Of a stretch of DNA of 64,000 nt, positions 42,255 through 51,655 are shown in pieces; the stretch's first letter is position 1; each line of letters opens with the position of its first letter. Under the pieces are notes generated by a model. The model was given only the letters and a program-made list of their open reading frames with translations, was not told the DNA's origin and did not search any database. The stretch comes from Bradyrhizobium tropiciagri (GTDB taxonomy: Bacteria; Pseudomonadota; Alphaproteobacteria; Rhizobiales; Xanthobacteraceae). The stretch is taken from NCBI RefSeq assembly GCF_018130545.1, contig NZ_JAFCKF010000008.1, forward strand, positions 1 through 64,000, in the 5' to 3' direction. The position numbers and the translations under genes were made by a program.

Positions 42255-44107
42255 GCGGCGAGCACTCCATGCACGCCGCCAAGATAGGCTTCCTGGACGG
42301 TCGAATTGTTCTTGATCTCTTCCGGCGTCCCCTCGACCAGCACGCGGCCTTCCTGCAGCACGGTGACGCGCTCGGCGAGCTCGAACAGCGCATCCATGTC
42401 GTGATCGATGATGATCATGGTGCGGCCCTGGCTGATCGATTTCAGCAGCTTCACGGTTTCGACGCGCTCGCGCGGGCTCATGCCGGCCAGCGGCTCGTCG
42501 AGCAATAGCAGGCTCGGCGAGGTCGCCAGCGCCAGCCCGATCTCCAGCCGCCGCTTCTCGCCATAGGCGAGCTCGGAGACGGGCGTATCCGGCCGCGAGG
42601 TGAGATTGACCAACTCGAGCGTGTGCTGCACGCGCTCGGACAGGCCGGGAATGCTGTCGATGCTGCGGAACAGGTCGAGCTTGAACTTGCCGCGCAGCCC
42701 CGACAGCGCCGCGATCACCAGGTTCTCACGCACCGTCAGCCCGGCGAACAGCTGGTTGACCTGATAGCTCTTGGTCAGGCCGAGCTGGCAGACGTCGGTG
42801 ACGTTCATGCCGGTGATGTCGCGGCCGTCGAACAGGATGGTGCCCGAGGTCGGATGCACCTCGCAGGTCAGCATCTTGAAGAAGGTCGACTTGCCGGCGC
42901 CGTTCGGGCCGATGATGCCGCGCAGCTCACCGTGATTGACGGTGAAGTCGATGTCGCTGTTGGCGAGCAGGCCGCCATAGCGCTTGGTCAGGCCCTTGGC
43001 CTGGAGGATCGGTCCGGACGGACTGCCCTCGGGGCGGGGCCGGGCAGGCGCCGGCGCGGCCGCTGCCGCGGCGTGCGGCTCGGTTGCGACGGCAATCGCC
43101 TCCGGTTCGCTTTCCTCCGGCTCCTTGGCGTCGCGCCGTCCGGTCAGCAGGTCGCAGAGATCGGCGAGGCCGCCGATGATGCCGCGGCGCAGGAAGCACA
43201 CCAGCAGCACGAACACGACGCCGAGCACCAGCTTCCAGGCCGCGCCGAGCCCGAGCGCCGCCTGCAGGAAGTCCTGCAGCGACAGCCACACCGCGGCGCC
43301 GACCAGCGGACCGAACAGCGTGCCGCGGCCGCCGATCGCGGTCTGCATCACGAGCTGGCCCGAGGTGTCGAAGGTGAAGGCGTCGGGCGGCATGAAGGCC
43401 TGCAGCACGCCCAAAAGACCGCCGGCAAAGCCGGCATAGGCGGCGGCGATCACGAAGGCGGTCAGCTTGTAGCCGTGGATGTTGTGGCCGACCGCGGTCG
43501 CCCGCAGCGGATTGTCCCGGATGGCGCTGAACACGGCCCCGACCGGCGAGCGCACGATGCGCAGCGCGATCACGACGCCGATGAAGTAGCACAGCGCGAG
43601 GAACTGGTAGAGCGACCAGCCGGTGGTGAAGTGCAGCGTGGTGAAGCCGAGATTGAAGCTCGGGGTCGGCACGCCGGGCAGCCCGTTCTCGCCGCCGGTG
43701 AAGTCCGACAGCGGATTGAATTCGACGAAGAAGAACACCTCGGCGATCGCCACCGTGATCATCGCGAAGTAGATGCCGGTGCGGCGCAGCGCGATCAGGC
43801 CGATCAGATAGCCGGTGGCGGCAGCGGCGATCATGCCGATCACGAGCGCGAGCACGACGTACGGGAAGCCGGCGCGGGTCAAGAGATAGGCCGCGACGAA
43901 GCCGCCGGTGCCGTAGAAGGCCGACTGACCGAACGACAGCAGGCCGGTGAAGCCGAACAGGATGTCGAAGCCGAGGCCGAACAGGCCCCAGACCAGGATC
44001 CGGTTCACCGTGTTGGGTGCAAAGCCGAGCCACGGCAGCACGAAGGGCGCGACAACCAGGCCGGCGGCCGTCAGGAATTCGATCACGTATGGGCGCTGTT
44101 TCAGCAT
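42251..44107 (-). CDS. Fused LivM permease and LivG ATPase
   Basis: 618 residues. Residues about 1-320 form the LivM-type permease (8-10 helices; IVWGLFGLGFDILFGFTGLLSFGQSAFYGTGGFVAA), followed by an Ala/Pro/Glu-rich linker (about 335-375) and a LivG-type ATPase (GIIGPNGAGKSTFFKMLTCEVHPTSG; AYGEKRRLEIGLALA; LLLLDEPLAGMSP). Separate LivM and LivG are joined in one chain here, as in some rhizobial operons. The start ATG 44107 is 14 nt after livH. Fixed stoichiometry of the two domains is the structural consequence. Confidence 0.93.
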   Translation of the reverse strand: MLKQRPYVIEFLTAAGLVVAPFVLPWLGFAPNTVNRILVWGLFGLGFDILFGFTGLLSFGQSAFYGTGGFVAAYLLTRAGFPYVVLALVIGMIAAAATGYLIGLIALRRTGIYFAMITVAIAEVFFFVEFNPLSDFTGGENGLPGVPTPSFNLGFTTLHFTTGWSLYQFLALCYFIGVVIALRIVRSPVGAVFSAIRDNPLRATAVGHNIHGYKLTAFVIAAAYAGFAGGLLGVLQAFMPPDAFTFDTSGQLVMQTAIGGRGTLFGPLVGAAVWLSLQDFLQAALGLGAAWKLVLGVVFVLLVCFLRRGIIGGLADLCDLLTGRRDAKEPEESEPEAIAVATEPHAAAAAAPAPARPRPEGSPSGPILQAKGLTKRYGGLLANSDIDFTVNHGELRGIIGPNGAGKSTFFKMLTCEVHPTSGTILFDGRDITGMNVTDVCQLGLTKSYQVNQLFAGLTVRENLVIAALSGLRGKFKLDLFRSIDSIPGLSERVQHTLELVNLTSRPDTPVSELAYGEKRRLEIGLALATSPSLLLLDEPLAGMSPRERVETVKLLKSISQGRTMIIIDHDMDALFELAERVTVLQEGRVLVEGTPEEIKNNSTVQEAYLGGVHGVLAA

Positions 44108-44121
44108 CTAAATATCCGTCG

Positions 44122-44997
44122 TCATTCGCGGCCCTGCGTGCCGAGCAGGCCGTGCGGTCGGAGCACGAGCACGAGCGTCATCGCCGCGAACAGCATGACG
44201 TAGGCGTAACCGGGGTTGAACATCGAGGTGATGCTGATGATCTCGCCGGCGATCAGTCCGCCGAGGATGGCGCCGGGGAACGAGCCGACGCCGCCGATCA
44301 CCACCACCACGAAGGTCTCGACCAGGATGTCGTCGCCGACGCCGGGCGTCAGCGACACCACGGGCGCATTGATGATGCCGGCGAAGCCCGCGGCCATCGC
44401 GCCGATGCCGAACACGATCATGAAGACGCGATAGACGTTGATGCCGAGCGAATCGACCATCACCGAGTCCTCGATGCCGGCGCGCACGATCATGCCGAGT
44501 CGGGTGCGATACAGGATCAGGAACAACCCGCCGAGCGCGACCGCGACGATGCCGACCACGGCAAGCCGGTAGGTCGGGTAGAACAGGAAGCCGAGCGAGG
44601 TAATGCCCTGCAACAGCGCCGGCGGCGGCACCACCTGCGACTGGCTGGTGAAGATCAGCCGCACGATCTCGACAAAGCAGATGCCGAGGCCGAACGTGAC
44701 CAGCAGCTGGTCCTCATGCGGGCGATGGTAGAAATGGCGGATGATGATCCGCTCCATCGCAACGCCAAGCGCCATCACGAACAACGATCCGGCGATGACG
44801 GCGAGGATGAACGAGCCGGTGTAGGAATAGGTCACGTATCCGGCGTAGCCGCCGATCATGAACATGGCGCCGTGGGCGAGGTTGAGCACCCCGAGCGTGC
44901 CGTAGATGATCGTCAGCCCGGAGCTGATCAGCGCGAGCAGCGCGCCGAGCGCCAGCCCATTGAAAAGTTGCGAGACGAAATTTGGCCAGTTGATCAT
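44122..44997 (-). CDS. livH: Branched-chain-type ABC transporter permease (LivH type)
   Basis: 291 residues with eight or nine membrane helices. Family strings: LFNGLALGALLALISSGLTIIYGTLGVLNLAHGAMFMIGGYAGY and the C-terminal VVVVIGGVGSFPGAILGGLIAGEI. It pairs with the LivM domain in the membrane. It lies 103 nt from the stop of the binding-protein gene, in the same transcription direction. Confidence 0.93.
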   Translation of the reverse strand: MINWPNFVSQLFNGLALGALLALISSGLTIIYGTLGVLNLAHGAMFMIGGYAGYVTYSYTGSFILAVIAGSLFVMALGVAMERIIIRHFYHRPHEDQLLVTFGLGICFVEIVRLIFTSQSQVVPPPALLQGITSLGFLFYPTYRLAVVGIVAVALGGLFLILYRTRLGMIVRAGIEDSVMVDSLGINVYRVFMIVFGIGAMAAGFAGIINAPVVSLTPGVGDDILVETFVVVVIGGVGSFPGAILGGLIAGEIISITSMFNPGYAYVMLFAAMTLVLVLRPHGLLGTQGRE

Positions 44998-45100
44998 GGC
45001 GTGCGTTCAGTTGGCCTGGTCAATGGAGGATGCGTTCTGACACAAGGCGGCGCCGCGGGTCGGGTCGCCCCGCCCACGGCGCCGAGTCGTCTCACGTCAA

Positions 45101-46456
45101 TCAGGTGTAGTCGCCGAGATGGCAGCCGAACGCGTCCGGCTTCTGCATCAGGCCTTCGCCGGGGACGATCTCGACCACCTCGTAATAGTCCTCCTTGTTC
45201 TTCATCTCCTTTTCCATCTTGCCGCGGACGATGATGACAGGACGGACGCACTGGTGATCCTCGGGGCGGTAATGCACGTCGCCGACCAGCGACGGGATGG
45301 TCTCGCCCTTCTCATAGGCCTTGATGACGTCGGGCGGGAAGAAGCTGCCGGCCTCCTCGACCATGCGGGCCCAGTGCGCGAAGCTGATATAGGCGTTCTC
45401 GGCGCCCCATTCGGGCTGGTACCCGAATTTCTTGTTAAAGGCTTCGTTGAACATCTTGGCCAGCGGATACTTGTCCTCGATGGTCCACCAGTAATCGGTC
45501 GCGGCATAAACGCCCTGCATCAGGCCGCCGGTCTCGCGGGCGATGAACGGCACCTGGTAGGGCACCACGAGCTTCATCTTGTCGAGCACGCCGAACTGCT
45601 TGGCCTGCTGCGTCGACAGCACGGCGTCGTGCCCCCAGTTGACGTTGATCAGCACGTCGGCGCCGGAATTGGCGACGTTGAGCAGGTAGGACGAATAATC
45701 GGGGGCGCCGAGCGGCGACACCTGATTGGTGACCGTGGTCCAGCCCGCCTGCGCGAGGAAGTCCTGCATCGACTTGGTGACGGTGTGGCCGTAGGTGTAG
45801 TCGGGCGTCAGGTAGGCGGCCTTCTTGTCCTTGCCGAACTGCTTGATCAGCACCGGCGCGATCGCGGCGGCCGCGGTCTGGCCGAAGAAGTTCTGGCGGA
45901 AGCCGTAGCGCACGCAGTCCTTGCCGGTGGTGTCGTTCGATCCGGAGATGCCGCAGACGAAGATCACCTTCTCGCGCTGCGCCAGCTTGTTCAGCGCCAC
46001 CGCGACCGCGCTGGAGGTGCCGCCGGTGATCATGACAGCCTTGTTCTCCGAGATGAAGCGCTGCTGCGCCTGCACGGCCTCGTTCGGCTTCGCCGCGGAA
46101 TCCGCCACGCCGAACTTCAGCTCCTTTCCGAGCACGCCCTTGCTGGTCTTCGGCGAGATCTTCTTGATCAGGTCGTGGCCGCTGTTGATGTGCTCGATCG
46201 CGAGCTGATAGCCCTTGAGTTCATCCTCGCCTTGCACCGCATAGGTACCGGTGCGCGGCACCGAGATGCCGATGAAGGCCGAGGAGCCGGACGTGCCGGC
46301 CGGATAGGTCCCGATCGCCGGCTTGTCTTCGGCAAATGCCCGGGACGCCATCGATGCCGGCAGCACGGTGCCGCCGATCAGGCCTGCACCGGCCTGCAAC
46401 AGGGTGCGACGCGAAACGCTCGATGTTCTGCCCGGCCGAAAATCCTTGGTGCTCAT
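45101..46456 (-). CDS. ABC transporter substrate-binding protein (LivK type), Tat-exported
   Basis: 451 residues. The N-terminus has a twin-arginine signal (VSRRTLLQAGAGLIGG, cleavage near AFA), then a type I periplasmic binding fold (FIGISVPRTGTYAVQGEDELKGYQLAIEHINSG). It is the first gene of the operon with livH, the LivMG fusion and livF. The ligand could be branched-chain amino acids, amides or aromatic acids; no feature decides it. GGAGG lies about 10 nt before ATG 46456. Confidence 0.92.
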   Translation of the reverse strand: MSTKDFRPGRTSSVSRRTLLQAGAGLIGGTVLPASMASRAFAEDKPAIGTYPAGTSGSSAFIGISVPRTGTYAVQGEDELKGYQLAIEHINSGHDLIKKISPKTSKGVLGKELKFGVADSAAKPNEAVQAQQRFISENKAVMITGGTSSAVAVALNKLAQREKVIFVCGISGSNDTTGKDCVRYGFRQNFFGQTAAAAIAPVLIKQFGKDKKAAYLTPDYTYGHTVTKSMQDFLAQAGWTTVTNQVSPLGAPDYSSYLLNVANSGADVLINVNWGHDAVLSTQQAKQFGVLDKMKLVVPYQVPFIARETGGLMQGVYAATDYWWTIEDKYPLAKMFNEAFNKKFGYQPEWGAENAYISFAHWARMVEEAGSFFPPDVIKAYEKGETIPSLVGDVHYRPEDHQCVRPVIIVRGKMEKEMKNKEDYYEVVEIVPGEGLMQKPDAFGCHLGDYT

Positions 46457-46700
46457 CGCTCGATATCCTCCAATTATATTGATTGTTGGCGCGCATGTTC
46501 ATTCGTCGCCGGATCGGATCGATCGGCGGCGGGATGCGCCGGCTGCGATGTGGCAGCCCGTCGCAGCTACAATTCCCCACCGGCATATTTAGTCAATGTC
46601 ACCTTTCGTCGAATCATATCGGCCTCCGATGGAATTAATATCGGGCCACGATGCATCGAGGGTTTACCGCGCGGGTGCAGGTCCTGTAAGTGAGGGGGCG

Positions 46701-47189
46701 ATGATCGAAGAGCCTTCAAATCGCACCGCAAATGCCGCAGAGCACAGCGTGACCGAGGGCGGCGGCGCTGAGCCGTCGGGCGGGCTGAGCATCCGCGCGC
46801 TCAACGTTCTGAAGGAACTGTCGCTGGAGCTGCTCGACGAAGTGCCGCCGAAGCTGGGCTGGACGCCGCCGGACGATCTGCTGCGGTTGCTCACTGCGCG
46901 CCATCTTGCGACCGCGCGCAATTGCGGGCGGCAAACCATGCGCGAGATCATCGATTGGGCCGCGACGCGCGGGATCTCGATCCCGTCGCCGCATCATACC
47001 GGCAAATCGCTGTCGGAGGTCTGGGGTGGTCTGGTCGAGCGTGCCTCGGCCGGTGACCTGACCAAGAGCGAGATCACCGAGGCGCTGGAGAAGTCGATCC
47101 GACGCAGGAGCCCGCGGATCCCGGTCGCCTTCCAGATCGTCCTCTTGAAGATACTCAGCTCGAGCTACGATCACTGGCCGCAGCCGTGA
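46701..47189 (+). CDS. Protein with an RNA-polymerase-alpha-CTD-like helix-hairpin-helix domain
   Basis: 162 residues. Residues 29-93 (LSIRALNVLKEL ... LTARHLATARNCGRQTMREIIDWAATRGISI) follow the order of the alpha-CTD: an LSxRxxNxLK helix and a paired helix with GRxTxxEI, which contact UP elements and activators in RpoA. The N-terminus is acidic and flexible; the last 65 residues add another helical domain (TKSEITEALEKSIRRR). A strong GAGGGGG site supports ATG 46701 over the earlier ATG at 46596. It may be a free-standing alpha-CTD-like regulator; the similarity is my reading, not a search. Divergent from the ABC operon. Confidence 0.68.
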   Translation: MIEEPSNRTANAAEHSVTEGGGAEPSGGLSIRALNVLKELSLELLDEVPPKLGWTPPDDLLRLLTARHLATARNCGRQTMREIIDWAATRGISIPSPHHTGKSLSEVWGGLVERASAGDLTKSEITEALEKSIRRRSPRIPVAFQIVLLKILSSSYDHWPQP

Positions 47190-47332
47190 CCGTGCGCCGC
47201 AGGGTTCTGGGTCGGCAAACCGTTGAAAACAGAGGGTGAAGGCTTGCGGTAGCATGGTCCGCCAGGCGCGGACTTGGTAACCTGGTGGAGTTTCTGCCGT
47301 GGGGCGGAGCGAGCACCCAGCGGGACAACCGA

Positions 47333-47794
47333 ATGCCTCAGCCGAAGCAGCGACGCGCACCGAACGGAACCACGAAGCGCGATGCCGCTGTCGACTATCG
47401 GGCGCTGGCGCAGTTTCGCTATGAGCTGCGGACGTTTCTCGCGTTCAGCGAGGAGGGGGCCCGGAAAGTTGGGCTGACGCCGCAGCAGCATCAGGCGCTG
47501 CTCGGGATCAAGGGCTTCGTCGAGCCCGGTCCTCCGACCGTCGGCGATATCGCTCGCTTTCTGCTGATCCGGCATCACTCTGCCGTCGAGCTGATGAACC
47601 GCATGGCGAAGCTCGGGCTGATCAACCGGGTGACCGACCCCGAGGACGCGAGGCGGGTCCAGCTCAAGCTGACGGCAAAGGGCGAGCAGAAGCTTCAGGC
47701 GATCTCGAAAAAGAACATCGAGGAGCTTCGTCGAGCCGCCAGCCCGGCGTTGCGGCGCTTGTTGCGCTCCGCTCCGCAGCCCGGCGAGCCGTGA
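47333..47794 (+). CDS. MarR-family transcriptional regulator
   Basis: 153 residues. It has the MarR fold: FRYELRTFLAFSEEGARKVGLTPQQHQALLGIKGF, GDIARFLLIRHHSAVELMNRMAKLGLINRVTDPEDARRVQLKLTAKGEQKL (recognition helix and wing). The N-terminus is basic and disordered. The start is uncertain: ATG 47333, or GTG 47285 at the ORF limit. It follows the alpha-CTD-like gene in the same direction and could regulate the block. Confidence 0.88.
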   Translation: MPQPKQRRAPNGTTKRDAAVDYRALAQFRYELRTFLAFSEEGARKVGLTPQQHQALLGIKGFVEPGPPTVGDIARFLLIRHHSAVELMNRMAKLGLINRVTDPEDARRVQLKLTAKGEQKLQAISKKNIEELRRAASPALRRLLRSAPQPGEP

Positions 47795-47816
47795 CCGATG
47801 CGTCCGGCGGCGCGCG

Positions 47817-48896
47817 TCAGGCCGCGGCGCCCTGGGCGGCGAGCTGCGCGGCCTGGTGCTCGGTGGTCAGCGCATCGATCAGCTCGCCCAGCGCTTCGCC
47901 GGCGATCACCTGCGGCAACTTGTAGAGCGTCAGATTGATGCGGTGGTCGGTGACGCGCCCTTGCGGGAAATTATAGGTGCGGATGCGCTCGGAGCGGTCG
48001 CCGGAGCCGACCTTCTCCTTGCGGTCGGCGGAGCGCGCGGCCTCGACGCGCTGGCGTTCGGCATCATAGATGCGCGAGCGCAGGATGTTCATCGCCGACG
48101 CGCGGTTTTTATGCTGCGAGCGGCTGTCCTGCATCATCACCACGATGCCGGTTGGCAGATGGGTGATGCGGATCGCAGATTCGGTCTTGTTGACGTGCTG
48201 ACCGCCGGCGCCGCCGGCGCGCATGGTCTCGATCCTCAAGTCGGTGTCCTTGATGTCGACGTCGACGTCCTCGACCTCGGGCAGCACGGCGACCGTCGCC
48301 GCCGAAGTGTGGATGCGGCCCTGCGTTTCGGTGTCGGGCACGCGCTGCACGCGATGCACGCCGGACTCGAATTTCAGCTTGGCGAACGCGCCGCGGCCCT
48401 GCACCTCGGCGATGATTTCCTTGAAGCCGCCGACGGTGCCTTCGCTGGCCGAGATCACCTCGACCTTCCAGCCCTGCAAAGCCGCGAAGCGCTCATACAT
48501 CCGGAACAGGTCGCCGGCGAACAGCGAGGCCTCGTCGCCGCCGGTGCCGGCGCGGATTTCCAGCACCACGTTGCGGTCGTCCATCGCGTCCTTCGGCAAC
48601 AGCGCAACGCGGATCTTCTGCTCGAGATCGCCGATCCGCGCTTGCAGCGTCTCCAGCTCGGCCTCCGCCATGCCGCGCATCTCGGGATCGGTGCCGGCAT
48701 CCGCCAGCATCGCCTCGGTGTCGGTGAGTTCGGTTCGGGCTGACCGATAAGTCTTCACCGCGTCGATCAGCGGGTTGAGCTCGGCGAGCTCGCGCGTGAT
48801 CGCAACATAGCGATCGGACTTGACCTCGCCGAGCAGCTCGGCCTCGAGCGAGGCGTGATGGGCGAGCAGGACGTCGAGTTTGGCTTCGGGTAGCAT
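47817..48896 (-). CDS. prfA: Peptide chain release factor 1
   Basis: 359 residues of RF1. The GGQ loop ([23 protein letters not shown]) that triggers peptidyl-tRNA hydrolysis and the surrounding domains are complete, and the stop-codon-reading domain precedes it. It recognises UAA and UAG. It is 57 nt from ptsP on the same strand. prmC, its modifier, is not adjacent. Confidence 0.97.
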   Translation of the reverse strand: MLPEAKLDVLLAHHASLEAELLGEVKSDRYVAITRELAELNPLIDAVKTYRSARTELTDTEAMLADAGTDPEMRGMAEAELETLQARIGDLEQKIRVALLPKDAMDDRNVVLEIRAGTGGDEASLFAGDLFRMYERFAALQGWKVEVISASEGTVGGFKEIIAEVQGRGAFAKLKFESGVHRVQRVPDTETQGRIHTSAATVAVLPEVEDVDVDIKDTDLRIETMRAGGAGGQHVNKTESAIRITHLPTGIVVMMQDSRSQHKNRASAMNILRSRIYDAERQRVEAARSADRKEKVGSGDRSERIRTYNFPQGRVTDHRINLTLYKLPQVIAGEALGELIDALTTEHQAAQLAAQGAAA

Positions 48897-48953
48897 GGCA
48901 GTATCTCGAATTTGCGGGAGGCGCGAAGGGCGGCAGAGGCGACGACAGCGTCG

Positions 48954-51221
48954 CTACAAGGCCAGCCCCTCGGTTTCCGCAAACTTGGTCAGCGCCTCGC
49001 GGATCGACACGCTGCCGACCGGGGCGTCGAGCAGCGGATTGATCATCGCCTCGGCCTTTCTGGCGTCGAGGTCGAGGATCAATGCCTTGACCGGGCCGTG
49101 CGCAGTCGCCGATAGCGACAGCGAGCGATAGCCGAGCGCAATCAGCGCCAGCGCGCCGATCGGCTTCGACGCCATCTCGCCGCACAGCGATGCGACCTTC
49201 TTCGCGGTCCTGGCCTTGCGCACGATGTCGCGCAGCGCGCGCAGGATCGGCGCCGACAGGATGTCGAAGCGCTCCGAAACCTTGGCATTGCCGCGGTCGA
49301 CCGCGAACAGGAACTGGAACAGGTCGTTGGAGCCGACCGAGACGAAGTCGACCTTCTTCAGCAATTCGTCGAGCTGGTAGAGCAGCGCCGGCACCTCGAC
49401 CATGGTGCCGATGTCGATCCGCTCGGGCAGCGAATGGCCGTGCTGGCGCAGATAGGTCAGCTCGCGCTCGACGATCGCCTTGGCCTGGTCGAACTCGGCG
49501 ATGTCGGAGATCATCGGGAACATGATCTTCAGCGCGCGGCCGCCGCCGGCGCGCAGCAGTGCGCGGATCTGGCCACGCAGCAGGCCGGGGCGATCGAGGC
49601 CGAGCCGGATCGCGCGCCAGCCGAGCGCCGGATTTTCCTCGACCACGGTCTCCATATAGGGCAGCGCCTTGTCGCCGCCGATGTCGAGCGTGCGGAAGGT
49701 GACGGGTTTTGCGCCCGCGGCATCGAGCACCGTGCGATACAGTGCGAGCTGGTCGCTCGAACGCGGCAGGCTCGGGCTCACCATGAACTGCAATTCGGTG
49801 CGGAACAGGCCGATGCCGGCGCTGCCGGTGTCCTCGATATGCGGTAGGTCGATGGTCAGGCCGGCATTGATCAGGAGCTCGATCGGCTGGCCGTCCCTGG
49901 TGACGCAGGGCTTGTCGCGCAGCGCCGAATATTGCGCCTGCCGCCGCGCCCGGAACCGGACCCGCTCGGCATAGGCCGATTCGATCTCGGCGGAGGGGCG
50001 GACATAGATCTCGCCGGAAATGCCGTCGACGATGATGGCATCACCGGGATCGGCGATGCCGGGTGCGTTCGGCACTTCGCCGACCGCGGGAATGCCGAGC
50101 GCGCGCGCCACGATCGAGACGTGGGAGTTCGCAGTGCCTTCCTCCAGCACCAGGCCGCGCAGCCGCTTGCGGTCGTAGTCGAGCAGCGCCGCAGGGCCCA
50201 TGGCGCGGGCGATCAGGATGGCATTGTCGGGCAGCTGCTCGCGCGACGGCGCATGGTCCTGGCCGACCAGTTGCCGCATCAGGCGGTGGCCGAGATCCTC
50301 GAGGTCGTGCAGGCGGTCGCGCAGATAGGGATCGGTCGAGCGCAGCATGCGCGCGCGGGTGTCGGACTGTACGCGTTCGACCGCGGCTTCGGCGGTGAGG
50401 CCGGTGGCGACCGCCTCATGCAGCTTGTGCGACCAGCCCTGGTCGTTGGCGAACATCCGGTAGGCTTCCAGCACCTCGCGGTGCTCGCCGCCGTCGGCGA
50501 CGTCGCCGCGCTCCAGCATGCGATCGAGATCGGCGCGCAAATTCGCCAGTGCCGTGTCGAGCCGCTTGACCTCCTTCGGCAGGTCCTCGGCAATGTAATT
50601 GGTGATGACGACGCGCGGCTCGTGCAGCACGACATGGCCAAGCGCGATGCCGTCGGACAGCACCGCGCCGGTCTTGTGCAGCGAGTGCCGTGCGGCGGGC
50701 TCGGCGCCGGGCTGTGCCAGCGCCGCGAGCTCGCCGGAGGCGATCATCTCCGCCAGCACCATGGCGGTGGTCTGCAGCGCCTCGACCTCTTCCTCGACAT
50801 AGGTGCGCTTGGCGCGGTTCTGCACCACCAGCACGCCGAGCGTGTTGCCGGCGCGCAGGATCGGCACGCCGAGGAACGAGTGGTAGATCTCTTCGCCGGT
50901 CTCCGGACGATAGGCGAAGGCCGGATGGCTTTGCGCGTCGGACAGATTGAGCGGCGTCGCCTCGCTGGCGACGAGGCCGACCAGGCCTTCATGCGCGCTC
51001 AGCACGGTGCGGTGCACGGCGTCGCGGTTCAGACCTTCGGTGGCGTAGAGCTCGAGTGTGTTGTCGATGCGCAGCACGTAGCAGGAGCAGACCTCGGCCA
51101 CCATGTTGGCCGCGATCAGCACCACGATCTTGTCGAGGCGCTCCTGGGCGGAGACTTGCTCCGCCATGGTTTCGCGGAGCCGTCTCAACAGGATGCGTGG
51201 GCCTCCCGACGCGCTCCGCAT
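48954..51221 (-). CDS. ptsP: Phosphoenolpyruvate-protein phosphotransferase, nitrogen-PTS enzyme I
   Basis: 755 residues. An N-terminal GAF domain (about 20-160; LDKIVVLIAANMVAEVCSCYVLRID) precedes the PEP-utilising domains: the phosphohistidine segment TANSHVSIVARALGIPAVG and the C-terminal TIM barrel with DIGGDKALPYMETV, SVGSNDLFQF and LCGEMA. It passes PEP phosphate to NPr and EIIANtr, coordinating nitrogen and potassium state. I start at ATG 51221, behind GGGAGGG with a 10-nt gap. Its order with prfA and lysC is typical of rhizobia. Confidence 0.96.
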   Translation of the reverse strand: MRSASGGPRILLRRLRETMAEQVSAQERLDKIVVLIAANMVAEVCSCYVLRIDNTLELYATEGLNRDAVHRTVLSAHEGLVGLVASEATPLNLSDAQSHPAFAYRPETGEEIYHSFLGVPILRAGNTLGVLVVQNRAKRTYVEEEVEALQTTAMVLAEMIASGELAALAQPGAEPAARHSLHKTGAVLSDGIALGHVVLHEPRVVITNYIAEDLPKEVKRLDTALANLRADLDRMLERGDVADGGEHREVLEAYRMFANDQGWSHKLHEAVATGLTAEAAVERVQSDTRARMLRSTDPYLRDRLHDLEDLGHRLMRQLVGQDHAPSREQLPDNAILIARAMGPAALLDYDRKRLRGLVLEEGTANSHVSIVARALGIPAVGEVPNAPGIADPGDAIIVDGISGEIYVRPSAEIESAYAERVRFRARRQAQYSALRDKPCVTRDGQPIELLINAGLTIDLPHIEDTGSAGIGLFRTELQFMVSPSLPRSSDQLALYRTVLDAAGAKPVTFRTLDIGGDKALPYMETVVEENPALGWRAIRLGLDRPGLLRGQIRALLRAGGGRALKIMFPMISDIAEFDQAKAIVERELTYLRQHGHSLPERIDIGTMVEVPALLYQLDELLKKVDFVSVGSNDLFQFLFAVDRGNAKVSERFDILSAPILRALRDIVRKARTAKKVASLCGEMASKPIGALALIALGYRSLSLSATAHGPVKALILDLDARKAEAMINPLLDAPVGSVSIREALTKFAETEGLAL

Positions 51222-51655
51222 GTGCTTCAGTCCCTCCCCACGAGGCCGGCGCACCGGGCTGGTCGGCCGCTGGCGCAAAACTCGTCAAAAACAACAATTT
51301 TAGTCATTCGGTGTCGCCGCCCGCGCCAGTTCCCGCCGATTCGGGATCGCTCAAACTGTGCCATAGTTTGCGACAGCCTACCTGACTGGCCGTATAGCCA
51401 ATCGAGGCTGGCTTTGCCAAGCAAAACGCCTGCCAGTAGCAAATAACGTCTGCGTCAGCCCTATGCTGCGCCCGCTAAGAGAAATTCTAACTCCGGGGCG
51501 GGGGCCGGACAGGCTCTCTTCCCTTCTCCCCTTGTGGAGAAGATGTCGCGGACGAAGTCCGCGACGGATGAGGGGTTTCTCTCCGCGGAGGCGGACCTCA
51601 CCCGGCGCCTTCGGCGCCACCCTCTCCCACAAGGGAAGAGGGTTCCCCAAAAGCC
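51222..51655. other. 434-nt gap between lysC and ptsP
   Basis: The lysC side holds a composite repeat at about 51515-51647; the ptsP side (51222-51510) should hold the ptsP promoter. I see no open frame with support. Confidence 0.6.
51515..51647. repeat. Composite inverted repeat with three internal hairpins
   Basis: The outer ends TCTTCCCTT...CCTTGTGG and CCACAAGGGAAGAGGG pair imperfectly. Inside are GTCGCGGAC-GAA-GTCCGCGAC and GGCGCC-TTC-GGCGCC, both perfect, plus CTTCTCC-CCTTGTGGAGAAG. It is structured like a folded RNA or a mosaic palindromic repeat. Confidence 0.75.

Noticed and set aside
46473-46478. TATAAT before the ABC operon on the minus strand
   Set aside because: A start from it would begin inside or after the ribosome site, so it is not a usable -10 box.
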